Positions 1 through 7,403 of a stretch of 39,462 nt of DNA are shown one piece after another. The position numbers and the translations under genes were made by a program. The notes beneath the pieces were generated by a model. That model worked only from the letters and a program-made list of their open reading frames with translations, did not search any database and was not told the origin of the DNA. This DNA comes from Truepera sp. (lineage in GTDB: Bacteria > Deinococcota > Deinococci > Deinococcales > Trueperaceae), in assembly GCA_018333775.1 (NCBI GenBank), contig JAGXSO010000095.1, positions 1-39,462 on the forward strand, read 5' to 3'. Position 1 is the stretch's first letter. Each line of letters starts with the position of its first letter.

Positions 1-246
1 GGCGGGGGGCTCCGCCAAGCCGTAGACCGCTAAGCCGCGCCGCTCAGCCCACGGAATGACCATCATAGGTAGCGCGATCTCAGGGGTGTCTTGCCAGGCG
101 GGGGTGCTCAGGCTGTCTGGTGTTAGCGCGGTGGTAGCCAGGGCTTCGGGAGCGCTAGCAGCGGTTAGCTCCTGCACCGTCACCGCGTTGTAGCTGGGAT
201 AGCGCAGGTGCAGCGCACCTAGTAATGGCAGCAGGGTCAGCCGCAT
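1..246 (-). CDS. hypothetical protein, 3' end beyond window
   Basis: An open minus-strand frame begins with ATG at 246 and runs without a stop to base 1, giving the first 82 residues of a longer protein. The N-terminus reads MRLTLLPLLGALHLRYPSYN and later contains TPEIALPMMVIPWAERRGLA. There is no clear signal peptide with a positively charged start and cleavage site, although the first 13 residues are hydrophobic. Codon choice is GC-rich at third positions, like most of the window and unlike the SDR/TRAP block beside it. I do not recognise the family, and no function is proposed. The frame being open over 246 bases and the plausible start are the only support. Confidence 0.55.
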   Translation of the reverse strand, partial: MRLTLLPLLGALHLRYPSYNAVTVQELTAASAPEALATTALTPDSLSTPAWQDTPEIALPMMVIPWAERRGLAVYGLAEPPA

Positions 247-340
247 GCCCCTAGTATGGCCGGTGTAAAGCGACAGGCAGGTGATGAGGGCGGCAACACC
301 ACACACCATCCGCCACCGGCGCGGTACTCACAACATGGAA

Positions 341-448
341 CTAGGCAATTGCCTGCTCCGTCATGGGTGCATTCAGTTGGAAGTCGATCCCGGATCGCGC
401 GCACAGCGCGGCCAGTTCGCCGAGCAGCTTGGGCTCGAGCGGGGCGCT
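341..448 (-). pseudogene. possible 3' remnant of a degraded gene
   Basis: Downstream of the SDR gene a minus-strand frame of 35 codons ends in TAG at 341-343 and contains PLEPKLLGELAALCARSGID, which looks like a genuine helical C-terminus. The frame has a TGA immediately upstream (449-451). The neighbouring frame there reads DLGVFMKRPA, so a single frameshift could join the two. The pattern is reminiscent of the tail of a small cupin-type protein, but that is only a guess. It may be the relic of a gene that once followed the SDR gene. Confidence 0.2.
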
Positions 449-465
449 TCATGAAAACGCCGAGA

Positions 466-1173
466 TCACAAACTCATCCCTCCATCCACCACAAAGTGGC
501 TCCCTGTGGCAAAGGCTCCCTCCTCCGCAGCCAGGTAGACCGCCAAGGCTGCGATCTCCTCGGGGCGGCCAAGGCGGCCTATGGGCTGCCGTTCGGCGAA
601 GACCTTAAGGCGCCCCTCTCCTCCTGCCCTTTCTCGCAGTGAGGGAGTGTCTATGGTTCCAGGGCAGATGGTATTCGCTCGTATGCCCTGATTGGCAAAG
701 TCGAAGGCTACAGAACGCGTCATAGCCACTACCGCCGCCTTGGTTGCTGCGTAGATGAACCGTTGTGGTACGGCCTTAAAGGCGGCCACAGAGGCGATAT
801 TGATGATACTGCCTCCGCCTTGGGCCAACATTTTGGGCAGGGCAGCCTGCATAGCCCAAAAGATACTCGTGACATTCAATAGAAAGGCCTCATCCCAGGC
901 GGTATCAGTGGCTTCCAGGATATTTCCTACCGGCACAACTCCCTGAACGTTGCAAAGGCAGTCTAGGCGGTCAATTCCTTCGATGAGTTGGAAGATGCCT
1001 TCCCGGTTTCGAGCGTCTAGACCTACCGCCGGGCAGACCCCTGCCAGTTGCTCAGGGTGCAAGGTGACAGCAAGCACCTCGGCACCCTGCTGAACAAAGG
1101 CCTCTACTATGGCCCGGCCGATCCCTTGCCCTGCTGCGATTATCAAAGCTTTCTTGCCAGCCAGTTTGCCCAC
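466..1173 (-). CDS. short-chain dehydrogenase/reductase (BDH2/DHRS6-like subgroup)
   Basis: A 235-residue classical SDR that should use NAD(P)H to interconvert a hydroxyl and a keto group on a small substrate. The start is GTG at 1173, five bases after a GGAGG. The Rossmann motif is AAGQGIG (13-19), the usual NNAG is NVQG (74-77), and the catalytic residues are N99, S127, Y140 and K144. The C-terminus FVVDGGMSL is typical. The AAxQGIG motif, the sequence CPGTIDTPSLRER and the short length match the subgroup that holds human DHRS6 and bacterial 2-keto-3-deoxy-L-fuconate dehydrogenases. It is the last gene after DctP-DctQ-DctM, 18 bases from DctM, so it probably oxidises the imported acid or its product. 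The exact substrate cannot be read from the sequence. Confidence 0.9.
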   Translation of the reverse strand: MGKLAGKKALIIAAGQGIGRAIVEAFVQQGAEVLAVTLHPEQLAGVCPAVGLDARNREGIFQLIEGIDRLDCLCNVQGVVPVGNILEATDTAWDEAFLLNVTSIFWAMQAALPKMLAQGGGSIINIASVAAFKAVPQRFIYAATKAAVVAMTRSVAFDFANQGIRANTICPGTIDTPSLRERAGGEGRLKVFAERQPIGRLGRPEEIAALAVYLAAEEGAFATGSHFVVDGGMSL

Positions 1174-1191
1174 ATTATCCTCCGGTTCAGA

Positions 1192-2466
1192 CTAAAAGAG
1201 GAGTCGAGGTAGGAAGGTAATGATTGTCGGGAAGAGGTAGGCAAGAAAGATCACCAAGAGTGCTGCCACCAAGAAGGGCCACCCTTCCCGCAGGTACTCC
1301 TCCATAGAGCAGCGCATGATAGAACAGACCGAGTACATGGAAAGCCCTACCGGCGGAGTAAGTAGCCCGACGGCGCAGGTCATCACCATGATCACGCCAA
1401 AGTGGACTAGGTCCAGGCCCAGTGCCCTGGCTACCGGAACCAGGATGGGTGTGAGTAGGATAATCATCACGGTAGAGTCAATTACCATACCCAGGAGAAA
1501 GAGAGCCAGAATGATTATGCCCAAGGCCACCATAGGATTATCAGACAGGCCCACCAGAAGCTGAGCGATGGCCTGTGGAATCATCTCCCATCGCATCCCA
1601 TAGCTGATGAGAGCTGAGGCGGAGATTAGGAAGGCGACCATCCCGATGTCGGCCACCGAGTTCCGGAAGGCCCGCACTACTCTCTCCCAAGTGATCTCCC
1701 GGTAAATCGCCCCCACCAGGATGGCATAGACCACGGCGGCAGCCCCCACTTCCGAAGGGACAAAGATTCCAAGGCGTAGCGCTATTAGGAGGAGGATGGG
1801 CAAGAGAACCGCCCACAGGCTCCCCCATAGAGCAGAGCTCACCTCTGCAAGGGGGGGCCTGTGCGAGAGCTCCGGAAGGTATCCCCGTACCCGAGCGATG
1901 ATCGCCACCAGCACCATGTAGGCCATGGCTAGCAGGAGCCCCATCGCGATACCGCCGACAAAGAGCTGACCGATGGAGACATGGCCGATACTGCCATAGA
2001 GGATGAGGCCGATGCTAGGGGGAATTGCCACCACGATGAGTCCGGTGAACCCTTGCAGGGCGGCCACGAACGCGGCTTTGTATCCCCTTCGCACCATCTC
2101 GGGGCCCATAACTCTGGCCTGCATGGTGGCATCCGCAATAGCCGAGCCAGAGACCCCACCCATTAAGAGGCTCAAAATCACACCCATCTGAGCCAGTCCG
2201 CCTCTGAGATGGCCCGTAAGAGTTCTGGCAAAATTCAGCAGCCTTCGGGTTACTCCGAGTTCGTTCATGAGATTCCCCATCAGAATGAAGGTGGGGATGG
2301 CCAGGAGAGCGAAGTTCTGCGTCTCGGAAAGCATGAGCTGAACCGGCATGGTGGGCGGAAGGCCAGGCTGCAGCAAAAAGAAGAGGAAGCCGGAAATGCC
2401 GATGGCAAAGACCACAGGCATGCCTAACAAGAGCAGAAAGAGGAAGGCAACTAAGGTTATGATCAT
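1192..2466 (-). CDS. dctM: TRAP transporter large permease, DctM family
   Basis: A 424-residue, almost entirely hydrophobic protein with about 12 membrane segments, the large (transport) subunit of a tripartite ATP-independent periplasmic transporter. Family marks include the N-terminal LGMPVVFAIG, LLAIPTFILMGNLMNELG, LMGGVSGSAIADA near residue 100 and the C-terminal MTCAVGLLTPPVGLSMY. Start ATG 2466 overlaps the DctQ stop by four bases (ATGA) and is preceded by AGGAG, so translation is coupled. With DctQ and DctP it should import a carboxylate or sugar acid driven by an ion gradient. Codon use is less GC-biased than in the second TRAP locus. Confidence 0.95.
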   Translation of the reverse strand: MIITLVAFLFLLLLGMPVVFAIGISGFLFFLLQPGLPPTMPVQLMLSETQNFALLAIPTFILMGNLMNELGVTRRLLNFARTLTGHLRGGLAQMGVILSLLMGGVSGSAIADATMQARVMGPEMVRRGYKAAFVAALQGFTGLIVVAIPPSIGLILYGSIGHVSIGQLFVGGIAMGLLLAMAYMVLVAIIARVRGYLPELSHRPPLAEVSSALWGSLWAVLLPILLLIALRLGIFVPSEVGAAAVVYAILVGAIYREITWERVVRAFRNSVADIGMVAFLISASALISYGMRWEMIPQAIAQLLVGLSDNPMVALGIIILALFLLGMVIDSTVMIILLTPILVPVARALGLDLVHFGVIMVMTCAVGLLTPPVGLSMYSVCSIMRCSMEEYLREGWPFLVAALLVIFLAYLFPTIITFLPRLLF

Positions 2467-2939
2467 GCCCCACTCCTAAAACTCTTCCACTCTCGCCTGA
2501 TCCGGCTCAAAGCCGTTAGGAGGAGGAGGAGGCTTCCTGCAGTAACGCTCAGGGTAACCCAGGTGTAGCTAATACCCGGTATCCCCTGGAAGGTGCGGAA
2601 GCGAGTCAGATAGGCCATCTGCACGCTATACACCAGCAAGGCTCCGAGGAAAAGGGCGATCAGGCAGAAGTTAAAGAGCCGTACCCCCCGCCTCACCTTC
2701 TCGGGTAGCAAGTTTGCGAAGAGCTCTACAGCCACGTGGCGGTCGTGCCTTAAGGCCACGTCCGCGCCTAGAAAGACGGCCCAGGCGAAGGAAAAGGTGG
2801 CCAGGTCCATAGCCCAGTCCAAAGGCCGACCTGAAAACCTGGCCACCCCTCCCAGGAAGGTCACTCCCACGGTCAGCGCTAGGAAAGCCTGGGCAATAAT
2901 CTCCTCAACCCTGGCGAAGCGCTCGGACCACTGGGTCAT
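2463..2939 (-). CDS. dctQ: TRAP transporter small permease, DctQ family
   Basis: A 158-residue inner-membrane protein with four predicted transmembrane helices (about 15-35, 45-62, 88-108 and 127-147). The second helix and following loop read FAWAVFLGADVALRHDRHVA, the characteristic DctQ signature. The start ATG 2939 is preceded by GGAGGAGG. It ends in a four-base overlap with the large permease gene and starts 21 bases after the binding-protein gene, so the three form one transcription unit. DctQ binds DctM and shapes the membrane complex. The ligand is set by the binding protein. Confidence 0.93.
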   Translation of the reverse strand: MTQWSERFARVEEIIAQAFLALTVGVTFLGGVARFSGRPLDWAMDLATFSFAWAVFLGADVALRHDRHVAVELFANLLPEKVRRGVRLFNFCLIALFLGALLVYSVQMAYLTRFRTFQGIPGISYTWVTLSVTAGSLLLLLTALSRIRREWKSFRSGA

Positions 2940-2960
2940 ACCCCTCCTCCATCACTGCCA

Positions 2961-3941
2961 TCACTCCAGGCCAAGCTGACGGTGAATGAGATTACGGACC
3001 TCCGTTAGGCCGAGAACCTCGTAGGCCGCTAGGCTGGCCTGGCGGAAGGCGTCTAGGTCAACGTCGGAGACAATAACCATCCCCCGCTGCTGTATCTCCT
3101 GCTTGATCCGCTCGCTGTTCTCCTCAATGCGCCGGGAGGTTTCCCGACCCGCTGCGTGGCACTCCTCGACAAGGATGCGCTGGTAATCCTCAGGCAGCTG
3201 CACAAACCAGGCTTCCCCTACCACTTGGAAGTTGGTGAGGAGGAAGTGCCGGGTCTCGTTCACATAACGGATGACTTCCCACAGGCTCTTGTCAGGGATA
3301 TTGGCGTAAACTAGCTCGGCTCCATCAACGGCTCGCAGCTGGATGGCACTATAGATTTCGCCAAAGGGGAGGGCCACTGGGGTAGCGCCTAAGGCGCGCA
3401 CGGACTCTACCCAAACGGGTGCAGGGGGCGTGCGAATAAGCAGGCCCGCGAGGTCGTTAGGGTGCCGCACCGGTACATTGGTCATAAAGTGTCGGTACCC
3501 CTGGACCCAGTTGAAGCAAAGTACCCTGATCCCAAACTCGGAGACTAGCTGGTCAAGCCACTGTTGCACCGCGGGCAGGGTGGCAGCACGCTCCACCATC
3601 TCGAAATCGGCTAAGAAGTAGGGAGCGTTGAAGACTCCGAGCTCGCGCACGTACATGCCCATGCGCGCCCCATCGGTATTCTGTCCTATCGGCACTCCTT
3701 TGCGGAGCTGCTCAATAATGTCCTCCTCTACCCCGAGCGCGGCACTGTGGAAGACCAGGATTTGCAGGTTACCGTTTGTCCGCTCATAGACTCGCTGAGC
3801 CCACAGCTCGAATCCGGCATGGTAGGGGTGGGTAGGGCCAAGCACATGGTTATAGCGCAGGACGAAGGTAGGGCTAGCCAGGGCCAAACCCAAGAGCCAC
3901 ACGCTGAAGCAGATGCCAAACCACAAACCTTTCTTTAGCAT
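2961..3941 (-). CDS. dctP: TRAP transporter substrate-binding protein, DctP family
   Basis: The periplasmic receptor of the minus-strand TRAP system, 326 residues from ATG 3941. That start follows AGAGGA by about nine bases; a GTG seven codons upstream (3962) is possible but has a weaker site. A signal peptide starts MLKKGLWFGICFSVWLLGLA. The mature part shows DctP hallmarks: the ligand-carboxylate arginine in DLAGLLIRTPPAP, ALPFGEIYSAIQLRAVDGAE, and YFLADFEMVERAATLP earlier. Ligand is not predictable by eye, but the paired SDR and the neighbouring RpiR locus point to a sugar acid or hydroxy acid. First gene of the operon after a possible small ORF. Confidence 0.93.
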   Translation of the reverse strand: MLKKGLWFGICFSVWLLGLALASPTFVLRYNHVLGPTHPYHAGFELWAQRVYERTNGNLQILVFHSAALGVEEDIIEQLRKGVPIGQNTDGARMGMYVRELGVFNAPYFLADFEMVERAATLPAVQQWLDQLVSEFGIRVLCFNWVQGYRHFMTNVPVRHPNDLAGLLIRTPPAPVWVESVRALGATPVALPFGEIYSAIQLRAVDGAELVYANIPDKSLWEVIRYVNETRHFLLTNFQVVGEAWFVQLPEDYQRILVEECHAAGRETSRRIEENSERIKQEIQQRGMVIVSDVDLDAFRQASLAAYEVLGLTEVRNLIHRQLGLE

Positions 3942-4072
3942 AAGGTCATCCTCTCGTCGCACGTAATCGTTAGACTTTTGCTGCGATAAGCAGCTTGCTA
4001 GATGCCACCTTCAGGCCAAATTGGCACCACCTTTCCTGGCACACTCCAAACCCTCGCCTCATTCGGATAGCC

Positions 4073-4261
4073 TCATTCCACCTCCTTGCCCAGGTCGTGT
4101 GTAGTGCGCATCAACTCAACACCTAACTGGTGGTACGCCTGCTTGATGCCGACCAGTGATTCCTGATCTCCAGCCATAAGTCCCTCATGGGCGGCTGTCC
4201 CTGCCAGTGTGGAGGTCCGGCTGCTCTCTCTTATCGGCGTTGGAAGAGCCTCATTCACCAC
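4073..4261 (-). CDS. small hypothetical protein at the head of the TRAP operon
   Basis: A 62-codon minus-strand frame starts at GTG 4261 directly after CCGGAGGATA, a strong ribosome binding site nearly identical to that of the SDR gene (CCGGAGGATAAT). It ends 131 bases before the dctP start. The C-terminal half, HEGLMAGDQESLVGIKQAYH onward, is amphipathic and helical, loosely like the end of an FCD-type GntR regulator, but the protein is far too short for one. It may be a real small protein, a regulator remnant, or chance. The strong Shine-Dalgarno and the position downstream of the promoter are the main arguments for translation. Confidence 0.35.
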   Translation of the reverse strand: MVNEALPTPIRESSRTSTLAGTAAHEGLMAGDQESLVGIKQAYHQLGVELMRTTHDLGKEVE

Positions 4262-4332
4262 TATCCTCCGGACTACGTTGGCTGACTAACTGGTCTAAGT
4301 CATTGACGAGTCGCTGAACATGTAGTAGTATT

Positions 4333-4361
4333 ACAATAACATAACGATGCTTCTGCGTCAA
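4333..4361 (-). promoter_or_regulatory. sigma70-type promoter of the minus-strand TRAP operon
   Basis: On the minus strand TTGACG (4361-4356) is followed after exactly 17 bases by TATTGT (4338-4333). The -10 box lies within a small dyad (TATT AC AATA on the plus strand), a plausible regulator site. Transcription would run into the small ORF and then dctP. No other pair this good was seen upstream of dctP. Confidence 0.5.
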
Positions 4362-4503
4362 GACCAAGGTTTCAAGAGGCAATCTTCATGAGGAACGGCC
4401 TAGCAAGTACCACAAAAGGCGGCAGAGATGTGAAATGCATAGGGTTTGTGCTCGATCCTCCCAAAGCCTCACAGATACATCGACTTACGATAGAATACGG
4501 CCC

Positions 4504-4518
4504 AGTTTTAGTAAAACT
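4504..4518. promoter_or_regulatory. inverted repeat, candidate operator upstream of the RpiR gene
   Basis: AGTTTTAGTAAAACT is a perfect 6-bp inverted repeat around a 3-base centre, AT-rich in a GC-rich genome, about 135 bases before the RpiR start. RpiR regulators bind such short dyads, so autoregulation is a reasonable inference. A TAGAAT hexamer lies just upstream at 4491-4496. Confidence 0.3.
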
Positions 4519-4653
4519 ACCTTATCTTTACTTCCAGGCAACCGATTCCGGCTTTAAGGTGACCAGTGCCGCTCTGAGCGCAAGAACCACCACCCTTACT
4601 AAAGAGACCGGATGGTCCCCGACTAGCGACAAAGCACCAGGAACCGTATCGCC

Positions 4654-5505
4654 ATGAAGAACCTACTGGAAGCGACCAGGAAGGCGCTAGACAGCTTCAG
4701 CAACTCCGAGCGCAAGGTAGCTGAGGCGGTGCTCGCCGATCCTGAAGCAGTGATCAACAGCAGCATGGCGGCGCTCGCTCAGGCAGCCGGAGTCAGTGAG
4801 CCGACGGTGCTGCGCTTTTGCCGAGCGATCGGTTACGAGGGCTTTGCCGAGTTTAAGGTGCGGCTAGCCCAAAGCCTGGTTAGTTACAGCACCTATGCCG
4901 ACCTGGAGGTTAAACCGGGCGACCCCGCCGAGGCCTACTCGCAGAAGATCGTCGATGCCACCATCGACATGCTCGTGCGGCTGCGGCACCGCCTGGATGC
5001 CGCCGCTATCGAAGCGGCTACCGATCTCTTAAGCCGCGCCCACAAGATCGAGTTCTACGGTATGGGTGCCTCAGGGGTGGTAGCTATCGATGCTCAGCAC
5101 AAGTTCTTCCGTTTAATGGTCCCCTGTGTGGCCTACACCGACTCGCACATGCAATACATGTCCGCCGCCACTCTAGGGCCCGAGGACGTAGTAGTGGCCA
5201 TCTCACATACTGGGCGTAACCGTGAATTGTTAGCAAGTGTGGCGCTGGCTAAGCAGTCGGGCGCAGCGGTCATCGCTATCACCGCCCCGCGCTCGCCGCT
5301 GGCCGAACTCGGCAGCCTGGTGCTGACCGTGAGCATCCCCGAGGACACCGATGTCTATACCCCCATGTTCTCACGCCTGATGCACCTGGTGGTTATCGAC
5401 ATCCTGGCGGTCGGTCTGGCTCTGCGCGGGGGCGAACCGACCCGGTTGCGGTTGCGGCGCATAAAGCAGGCGCTGTACGCTAAACGCACGCCAAAGGAGC
5501 TGTGA
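4654..5505 (+). CDS. RpiR/MurR family transcriptional regulator (HTH + SIS)
   Basis: A 283-residue regulator. Residues 1-77 form the HTH_6 domain, with LAQAAGVSEPTVLRFCRAIG (41-60) as the helix-turn-helix. Residues 110-250 form a sugar-phosphate-isomerase (SIS) domain that binds a phosphosugar effector, including EFYGMGASGVVAIDAQHKFF and VVAISHTGRNRELL. Start ATG 4654 follows an AGGAA. The gene is the first of the operon and its stop overlaps the next start (TGATG). It probably senses a phosphorylated intermediate made by the pathway kinase (such as a KDG-6-phosphate-type compound) and controls this locus, perhaps also the divergent one. The effector is inferred from context only. Confidence 0.93.
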   Translation: MKNLLEATRKALDSFSNSERKVAEAVLADPEAVINSSMAALAQAAGVSEPTVLRFCRAIGYEGFAEFKVRLAQSLVSYSTYADLEVKPGDPAEAYSQKIVDATIDMLVRLRHRLDAAAIEAATDLLSRAHKIEFYGMGASGVVAIDAQHKFFRLMVPCVAYTDSHMQYMSAATLGPEDVVVAISHTGRNRELLASVALAKQSGAAVIAITAPRSPLAELGSLVLTVSIPEDTDVYTPMFSRLMHLVVIDILAVGLALRGGEPTRLRLRRIKQALYAKRTPKEL

Positions 5506-6029
5506 TGCTCCAGACTCTCGAGCGCATCTTCATCCGGGTCAACGAGACCCTGGTCGTGCTGATGATGATGGCGATGGTCTCACTGGTGCTGCTTAACGTA
5601 GTGACCCGCTACGGCTTCCAGTTCTCGGTCGCCTGGGCCGAGGAGTTAGCGCGGTTCTTGATGATCTGGACAGTGTATCTGGGCGCCGGACTCGCCCTGC
5701 GTGCGGGCAATCACGTGGCGTTCGAGTACGTGCAGTCGCTGCTACCAACACGGGTAATCCCCTGGGTGCGCGGCCTGATCGCCCTCGTAATCCTAGTGTT
5801 CCTGGCCTTGCTCACCTACTACGGCTGGGAGTTCAGTCAACTCATGATGCGTCCGCGGACCGCCATGCTCGGTATCCCCCGCGGCATCGTAGGGCTCGCC
5901 ATCCCTATCGGGGCAGCCGTGCTGGGTATGCACCTCCTTCTGACCTGGCGCCAGTTTGCCCAGGCCGGTATTCGCAGCGAGCCTAGCGCTCCCTCACCGG
6001 TGAGTCACGCCCCGGAGGCACCGCGATGA
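5505..6029 (+). CDS. dctQ: TRAP transporter small permease, DctQ family
   Basis: A 174-residue four-helix membrane protein from ATG 5505; the overlapping GTG 5502 is too close to the AAAGGAG site (5493-5499) to be preferred. The signature SVAWAEELARFLMIWTVYLG and LRAGNHVAFEYVQSLLP identify it as a DctQ subunit. The C-terminal tail is proline- and serine-rich. The gene overlaps the regulator stop by one base and the DctM start by four (ATGA), indicating coupled translation. It is the second, more GC-rich, DctQ of the window and is not a close copy of the minus-strand one. Confidence 0.94.
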   Translation: MLQTLERIFIRVNETLVVLMMMAMVSLVLLNVVTRYGFQFSVAWAEELARFLMIWTVYLGAGLALRAGNHVAFEYVQSLLPTRVIPWVRGLIALVILVFLALLTYYGWEFSQLMMRPRTAMLGIPRGIVGLAIPIGAAVLGMHLLLTWRQFAQAGIRSEPSAPSPVSHAPEAPR

Positions 6030-7315
6030 TCGCCGTGCTGTTTGGCTCTTTTGCCATCTTGCTACTTGCCGGCTTCCCGGTGTCGCTGGTAATGGGCATG
6101 GCCTCGCTGATAACTATTCTGGCCAGCGGTGAGCTGCGTCCGCTGTTGCTTCCGCAGCACCTGTTCAACGGCATCAACTCGTTCCCGCTGATGGCCGTGC
6201 CGCTGTTTATCTTGGCCGCTGACCTGATGACCGCAGGCAAACTCACAGACTCGCTGTTGCGCTTCGCCAAGGCGCTGGTGGGGCATCTGCCCGGTGGCCT
6301 GGGCCACGTGAACGTCCTAACCAGCATCCTCTTTGCCGGCAAAAGCGGTAGCGCGCTAGCGGACGCCGCCGGACCCGGCGCAATCATTATGGACATGATG
6401 CGGCGAGCCGGCTACCCGCCCTACTACTCCGGCGCGATGACCGCGGCCAGCGCCATCATCGGGCCGATCATTCCGCCCAGCATCGTCATGGTGGTGTACG
6501 CCATCTCAGAAGGCCGCGTCAGCGTGAGCAGCATGTTTGCAGCCGGCATCCTCCCTGGCATCCTCTTGGGTGTCGTACTGTTTATCACCAACCATATCAT
6601 CTCGGTGCGCCATGGCCACCAATATGCGGTTGTATTTGGTGGCTGGCGGGCGGTCGGCGTCGGCTTCGTCCAGTCGCTCCCCGGGTTGTTGATGCCGGTA
6701 ATCATCCTCGGCGGCGTGTTCTCCGGCATCTTCACCGCCACCGAGTCGGCAGCGGTCGCGGTCGCCTACGCGCTGCTGGTAAGCCTCTTGGTGACGCGCG
6801 CTCTAAAGCTGCGCGACATCCCGCGGGTATTTCTCAAGAGCGCGCTGATGACCTCGGGTGTGCTGCTGATTGTCAGCATGGCGTCGATCTTTGCCAACCT
6901 GCTCACAGTTCTACAGGTACCGCAGGCCGCGGCGGTCTGGTTGACCGGGCTTACCACCGACCCGACCCAGATCTTGATCTTGCTTGTCGTGTTCACGCTG
7001 ATCTGCGGGCTGTTCATCGACACGCTGCCGGCGGTGATCGTGCTGACGCCGATCCTCTCGCCCATAGCCTTTCACGCCGGCATCGACCCTCTGCACTTCG
7101 GCATCCTGTTTATCGTGGCGATAGTGCTGGGGATGAACACGCCTCCGGTAGGACCGGTCCTATTCGTGGTCGCTACCGTCGGCAAACTGCGGGTCGAACT
7201 GCTGGCGCGGGCAGTGCTGCCCCTGCTCCTGGCGCAGCTCGTGGTTCTGGCACTGCTGATCGCGTTCCCTGCCATCAGTCTGTTCGTGCCGCGCCTGCTG
7301 GGGTACGCCCGTTGA
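6026..7315 (+). CDS. dctM: TRAP transporter large permease, DctM family
   Basis: A 429-residue polytopic permease with about 12 hydrophobic helices. Marks of the family are LLLAGFPVSLVMGMASLI, LMAVPLFILAADLMTAGKL, LFAGKSGSALADAAGPG near residue 110, ASAIIGPIIPPSIVMVVYAI and the C-terminal LGMNTPPVGPVLFVV. Start ATG 6026 overlaps the DctQ stop. It is the ion-coupled transport subunit of the plus-strand TRAP system and probably works only with the DctP encoded 89 bases downstream. Confidence 0.95.
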   Translation: MIAVLFGSFAILLLAGFPVSLVMGMASLITILASGELRPLLLPQHLFNGINSFPLMAVPLFILAADLMTAGKLTDSLLRFAKALVGHLPGGLGHVNVLTSILFAGKSGSALADAAGPGAIIMDMMRRAGYPPYYSGAMTAASAIIGPIIPPSIVMVVYAISEGRVSVSSMFAAGILPGILLGVVLFITNHIISVRHGHQYAVVFGGWRAVGVGFVQSLPGLLMPVIILGGVFSGIFTATESAAVAVAYALLVSLLVTRALKLRDIPRVFLKSALMTSGVLLIVSMASIFANLLTVLQVPQAAAVWLTGLTTDPTQILILLVVFTLICGLFIDTLPAVIVLTPILSPIAFHAGIDPLHFGILFIVAIVLGMNTPPVGPVLFVVATVGKLRVELLARAVLPLLLAQLVVLALLIAFPAISLFVPRLLGYAR

Positions 7316-7403
7316 AAGGAGGAGTAGTTGGGATCATAACAACCTTTAACCCAAGCGAGATGTGGCACCAAGCTAGTAACCCCTAGGAAAGGAAGAGAGA
7401 TTT

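Larger units (their letters stand above)
3942..4653. other. divergent intergenic region between the two TRAP loci
   Basis: About 710 bases separate the two operons. It holds a possible small minus-strand ORF (4073-4261), a good minus-strand promoter (4333-4361) overlapping an AT-rich dyad, and a perfect inverted repeat AGTTTTAGTAAAACT at 4504-4518 facing the RpiR gene. The stretch 4388-4653 contains an open plus frame that does not look like protein. A GGCTGACTAACTGG motif at 4279-4292 recurs in a related form at 13238-13253. No tRNA or ncRNA was recognised. Confidence 0.6.

Noticed and set aside
4388..4657. Open plus-strand frame of 89 codons before the RpiR gene
   Set aside because: It has no ribosome binding site, poor protein-like composition, and covers the control region and inverted repeat.
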